Positions 6,855 through 8,983 of a DNA stretch of 8,983 nt are shown here, piece after piece (the stretch's first letter is position 1; each line of letters begins with the position of its first letter). Made by a program: the position numbers and the translations under genes. Where the stretch lies: positions 1 through 8,983 of the forward strand of contig JAEEYS010000164.1 in assembly GCA_016288255.1 (NCBI GenBank). The letters are read 5' to 3'. Below the pieces are notes generated by a model. The model did not search any database. It saw only the letters and a list, made by a program, of their open reading frames with translations, and had not been told where the DNA came from. The DNA comes from Bacillota bacterium. GTDB lineage: Bacteria; Bacillota; Tb-RUG-66.

Positions 6855-8258
6855 CTATTTTCCAATACAAAATTCGCTGAAAATCAAGTCCAGCACATCA
6901 TCTTCATAGGTTTCCCCTATCATTTTTCCTAAGGCTTCATACCCGTTTTTTAAGTCGATGGACACCAGATCCAAAGGCAGTCCTTCCTCAATGACCCCCT
7001 TTGCGCTTTCCAGCGCCGCTTTTCCCTGCAAAAGCAGCTCTTTGTGCCTTGCTTTGGTGATAAAAACGTCCTGTCTGACGTCCAAATGTTCCGTTAAGAT
7101 CCATTTTTTGATGGTTTCCTTCAGTCCCGTAAGCCCCTCTTCTTTTACGGCGGAAATCTCCAATATCTCCTCTTCTTTTTTTGCGGGATACCGTTTTAAA
7201 ATCGTTTCTTTGGTGAAAGAAGGGGTCAGATCCTTTTTATTTAACAAGAGCAAGGTCCGTTTTCCTTCCGTCAGCGCCAGGATCTCTTCGTCCTCTTTGG
7301 TCAGATCTTCGCTTTTGTCCAATAACAAAATGACGATATCCGCTTTTTTCAGCGCTTCTTTCGTTTTTTGGATCCCGATCTTCTCTACCACGTCTTCCGT
7401 ATCCCGCACCCCTGCCGTATCCACAAGGCGCAGCGGGATCCCGTCCAGATTGATGGTCTCTTCTATGATATCCCGTGTCGTGCCGGGAATATTGGTCACA
7501 ATAGCCCGCGGTTCTTTCAACAAAGCGTTTAATAAAGAGGATTTTCCCACATTGGTGCGGCCCACAATGGCTGCGCTGATGCCTTCCCGCAGGATCTTTC
7601 CCTCTTCCGCCGTTTTTAAAAGATCGTCCGCTTCTTCTATCAAAGATAAAATCTCCTCTTTGGCTTCCAAAGTGATCTTCTGCACGTCCATTTCTTCCGG
7701 AAAATCGACTCCCGCCTCGATATTGGCCATCAAAAAGAGGAGTCTTTTGCGCAGCGACTGGATCTTTTCTTTTAAAGACCCTTTCAGCTGATTCATGGCC
7801 AAAGCCCGGCTCAAATCGGTTTTGGCGGAGATCATATCCATGACCGCTTCCCCTTGGGTCAGGTCGATCCTGCCGTTCAAAAAGGCCCGTTTGGTGAATT
7901 CTCCCGCCTCCGCCAAGCGAACGCCCTCTTCTAAAAGCACGCATTCCAGCACTTTTTGCGCCGCCGCGATACCGCCGTGGCAGTTGATCTCCGCTACGTC
8001 CTCCACCGTATAGGTCTTGGGCGCCAGCATGACGGAAACCATGACTTCATCTATGGTTTCTCCCGTTTTCGGCAGCACGATATGCCCATAATACAAGCGA
8101 TGGGTCTTGGTAAAATCGATCTTTTGCTGCTGCGGCCGCTGAAAGATCCGGTCAATGACCGGGAACGCCTCTTTTCCGCTGATGCGCACGATGGCGATCC
8201 CCCCTTCTCCCAAAGGAGTGGCAATGGCGGCAATGGTATCTTCGGGCATGTTCGGCAT
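6855..8258 (-). CDS. mnmE: tRNA modification GTPase MnmE
   Basis: MnmE (TrmE, ThdF) is the potassium-activated GTPase that works with MnmG on U34 of tRNA. The 467-residue length is normal. The N-terminal folate-binding domain (about 1-125) opens with [22 protein letters not shown] (residues 7-28). A helical domain encloses the G domain, whose motifs are all present: G1 GRTNVGKS (233-240), G2 TNIPGTTRD (255-263), G3 DTAG (280-283), G4 NKKD (340-343) and G5 SAV (369-371). The protein ends with the invariant CIGK (464-467), whose cysteine is needed for modification. The ATG at 8258 follows GAGAGG at nine bases; a second ATG three codons in is possible. It heads the minus-strand mnmE-mnmG-rsmG cluster. 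The stop is TAG, so the standard stop codons are in use here. MnmE is intact although its partner is broken. Confidence 0.97.
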   Translation of the reverse strand: MPNMPEDTIAAIATPLGEGGIAIVRISGKEAFPVIDRIFQRPQQQKIDFTKTHRLYYGHIVLPKTGETIDEVMVSVMLAPKTYTVEDVAEINCHGGIAAAQKVLECVLLEEGVRLAEAGEFTKRAFLNGRIDLTQGEAVMDMISAKTDLSRALAMNQLKGSLKEKIQSLRKRLLFLMANIEAGVDFPEEMDVQKITLEAKEEILSLIEEADDLLKTAEEGKILREGISAAIVGRTNVGKSSLLNALLKEPRAIVTNIPGTTRDIIEETINLDGIPLRLVDTAGVRDTEDVVEKIGIQKTKEALKKADIVILLLDKSEDLTKEDEEILALTEGKRTLLLLNKKDLTPSFTKETILKRYPAKKEEEILEISAVKEEGLTGLKETIKKWILTEHLDVRQDVFITKARHKELLLQGKAALESAKGVIEEGLPLDLVSIDLKNGYEALGKMIGETYEDDVLDLIFSEFCIGK

Positions 8259-8294
8259 GGTCCTCTTCCTCTCTGTCTCTCTTTTTTATCGGAT

Positions 8295-8310
8295 CGGCTG
8301 ATAAGAGCCG
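8295..8310. other. Small hairpin in the mnmE leader
   Basis: CGGCT (8295-8299) and AGCCG (8306-8310) form a five-base-pair stem with a six-base loop in the predicted mnmE 5' leader. On the minus strand no T run follows directly, so it is not a terminator for mnmE. On the plus strand TCTTTTTCTTTTC follows, but no plus-strand gene lies upstream. It may stabilise the leader or mean nothing. Confidence 0.3.
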
Positions 8311-8364
8311 TCTTTTTCTTTTCATTTTCTTTCGTTTTTCTTTCATTTTTTCTTTCGTGCTTCT

Positions 8365-8373
8365 ATTATAGCA
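8365..8373 (-). promoter_or_regulatory. Extended -10 promoter for mnmE
   Basis: On the minus strand TGCTATAAT supplies a consensus TATAAT (8370-8365) with a TGn extension. No good -35 hexamer is seen at 16-18 bases (GGAGTA at 17); the A-rich stretch upstream may act as an UP-like element. The predicted start near 8358 gives a leader of about 100 bases before the mnmE ATG. This would drive mnmE-mnmG-rsmG. Confidence 0.65.
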
Positions 8374-8488
8374 TACTTTTTTTGTTTTACTCCACTCAAT
8401 TGCCTCTTTGCCCTGTTCTGTTTTTGCTTTTGTCCCCTTTTCTTTTGCTTCTTTTTGTGCCTTTTGTTTTAGCGGCGTTTTTTTCTCA

Positions 8489-8497
8489 TGTTATAAT
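8489..8497 (+). promoter_or_regulatory. Extended -10 promoter upstream of the sigma factor gene
   Basis: TGTTATAAT contains a consensus TATAAT at 8492-8497 with the TGn extension at 8489-8491. The -35 at 17-base spacing (TTAGCG) is weak. The predicted start near 8504 lies about 76 bases before the sigma factor ATG. It faces away from the mnmE promoter about 120 bases to the left. Confidence 0.6.
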
Positions 8498-8509
8498 CAA
8501 AAAAAGGTC

Positions 8510-8540
8510 TGTAACCATCTTCTTTTTTTGGGTGGTAGTA
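8510..8540 (+). promoter_or_regulatory. Possible ECF-type autoregulatory promoter
   Basis: TGTAACC at 8510-8516 resembles the AAC-containing -35 element recognised by many ECF sigma factors. GGTGGTAGT at 8531-8539 stands about the usual 16 bases downstream, where an ECF -10 would lie. Many ECF genes carry such a promoter for self-activation. The call rests on motif resemblance and position, and the -10 match is weak. Confidence 0.4.
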
Positions 8541-8579
8541 ATATGAAGAGCTCTTTTCAGCAAAACTGGAGGTCACGTG

Positions 8580-8983
8580 ATGGAAGACAGAGAAATCGTC
8601 AATCTCTATTGGCAGCGAAACGAAAAAGCCATTTCGGAAACGTCCCTAAAATATCAAAAATATTGTTATCGGATCGCTTCCAACATCTTGTCCCGCGCGG
8701 AAGATATCGAAGAAAGCCTAAACGATACCTGGATGCACGCGTGGAACAGCATGCCTCCCCATAAGCCGGAGCGGCTGTCCACGTTTTTGGGAAAGATCAC
8801 CCGCTATATCTGCTTAAAAAAATGGCGGGAGAGCCGCGCGCAGAAGCGAGGCGGCGGCGAGATCGAACTGGTGTTTGAGGAATTGTCCGAAAGCATCCCC
8901 GAAACAATGACCCCGGAAGAGATCTTGTCCGCAAAAGAGATCGCCGACAGCTTGAATCGTTTTCTTGCCGCGCTCTCCGGGCC
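8580..8983 (+). CDS. ECF-type RNA polymerase sigma factor, 5' part
   Basis: The first 134 codons of a sigma-70 family protein are present; the gene runs off the right edge. The ATG at 8580 has a strong GGAGG seven bases upstream. The translation begins MEDREIVNLYWQRNEKAISE, and region 2 spans about residues 20-85, including AEDIEESLNDTWMHAWNSMPP (40-60) for core RNA polymerase and -10 recognition and FLGKITRYICLKKW (69-82). A GGGEIELVFEELSE linker (91-104) leads to the start of region 4 (EEILSAKEIADSLNRFL, 113-129), which would bind the -35. ECF factors of this kind in Clostridia are usually followed by an anti-sigma gene, which would lie outside the window. The gene is divergent from mnmE. 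The signal it answers cannot be read from the sequence. A longer ATG frame starting at 8543 is in another frame and does not look real. Confidence 0.9.
   Translation, partial: MEDREIVNLYWQRNEKAISETSLKYQKYCYRIASNILSRAEDIEESLNDTWMHAWNSMPPHKPERLSTFLGKITRYICLKKWRESRAQKRGGGEIELVFEELSESIPETMTPEEILSAKEIADSLNRFLAALSG

Noticed and set aside
6958..7791. 277-codon plus-strand frame opposite mnmE
   Set aside because: It is a serine-rich antisense shadow of mnmE, which is unambiguous with all its G motifs and the CIGK end.
8569..8584. parS-like TCACGTGA at the sigma factor start
   Set aside because: Only the central eight bases match. The outer arms (GAGG and TGGA) do not fit the 16-base parS consensus.
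8408..8764. Plus-strand open frame with an ATG at 8543 overlapping the sigma factor
   Set aside because: It lies in a different frame from the clear sigma factor coding sequence, has Arg/Lys-rich shadow composition, and lacks a good ribosome binding site.

Overview
The window looks like a chromosomal segment of a Firmicute of the class Clostridia. The evidence is the gene order mnmE-mnmG-rsmG-noc-parA-parB, AGGAG-type ribosome binding sites, TTG as a probable alternative start, Soj/Spo0J-type partition proteins, perfect Firmicute parS sites, a DUF554 membrane protein after parB, and an ECF sigma factor of a type common in gut Clostridia. Species cannot be read from the sequence. This gene set normally lies close to oriC, but no dnaA, rpmH, rnpA, yidC or DnaA-box cluster is visible here.

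Layout: seven genes run on the minus strand from about 8260 down to 147, and one gene at the right edge runs on the plus strand. From right to left they are mnmE (tRNA wobble-uridine GTPase), mnmG (its FAD partner, broken by an in-frame TAA), rsmG (16S rRNA methyltransferase), a Noc-type ParB paralogue, a 491-base AT-rich gap with repeats and a terminator, parA/soj, parB/spo0J, and a DUF554 membrane protein. A bidirectional terminator lies at the left edge. The right edge holds the first 134 codons of an ECF sigma factor, transcribed divergently from mnmE. The two share a 321-base intergenic region with an extended -10 promoter facing each way.

The genes form three functional groups. MnmE and MnmG together modify U34 of certain tRNAs. 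RsmG, overlapping the end of mnmG, methylates 16S rRNA. ParA, ParB and two perfect parS sites (954-969 and 3155-3170) form a complete chromosome partition module, with the sites flanking the parA-parB pair. The Noc-type protein is a ParB paralogue whose DNA-recognition residues match Noc rather than ParB.

The points most worth a second look are: (1) the single in-frame TAA in mnmG, with an intact C-terminal domain downstream; (2) a Noc-type protein that appears to start without the N-terminal membrane-targeting segment; (3) an array of 11-base repeats between noc and parA, next to a parS site and a terminator; (4) a divergent ECF sigma factor where the jag/yidC/rnpA/rpmH genes usually lie. 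I found no clearly new multi-gene system. Most of the window is conserved core genome.
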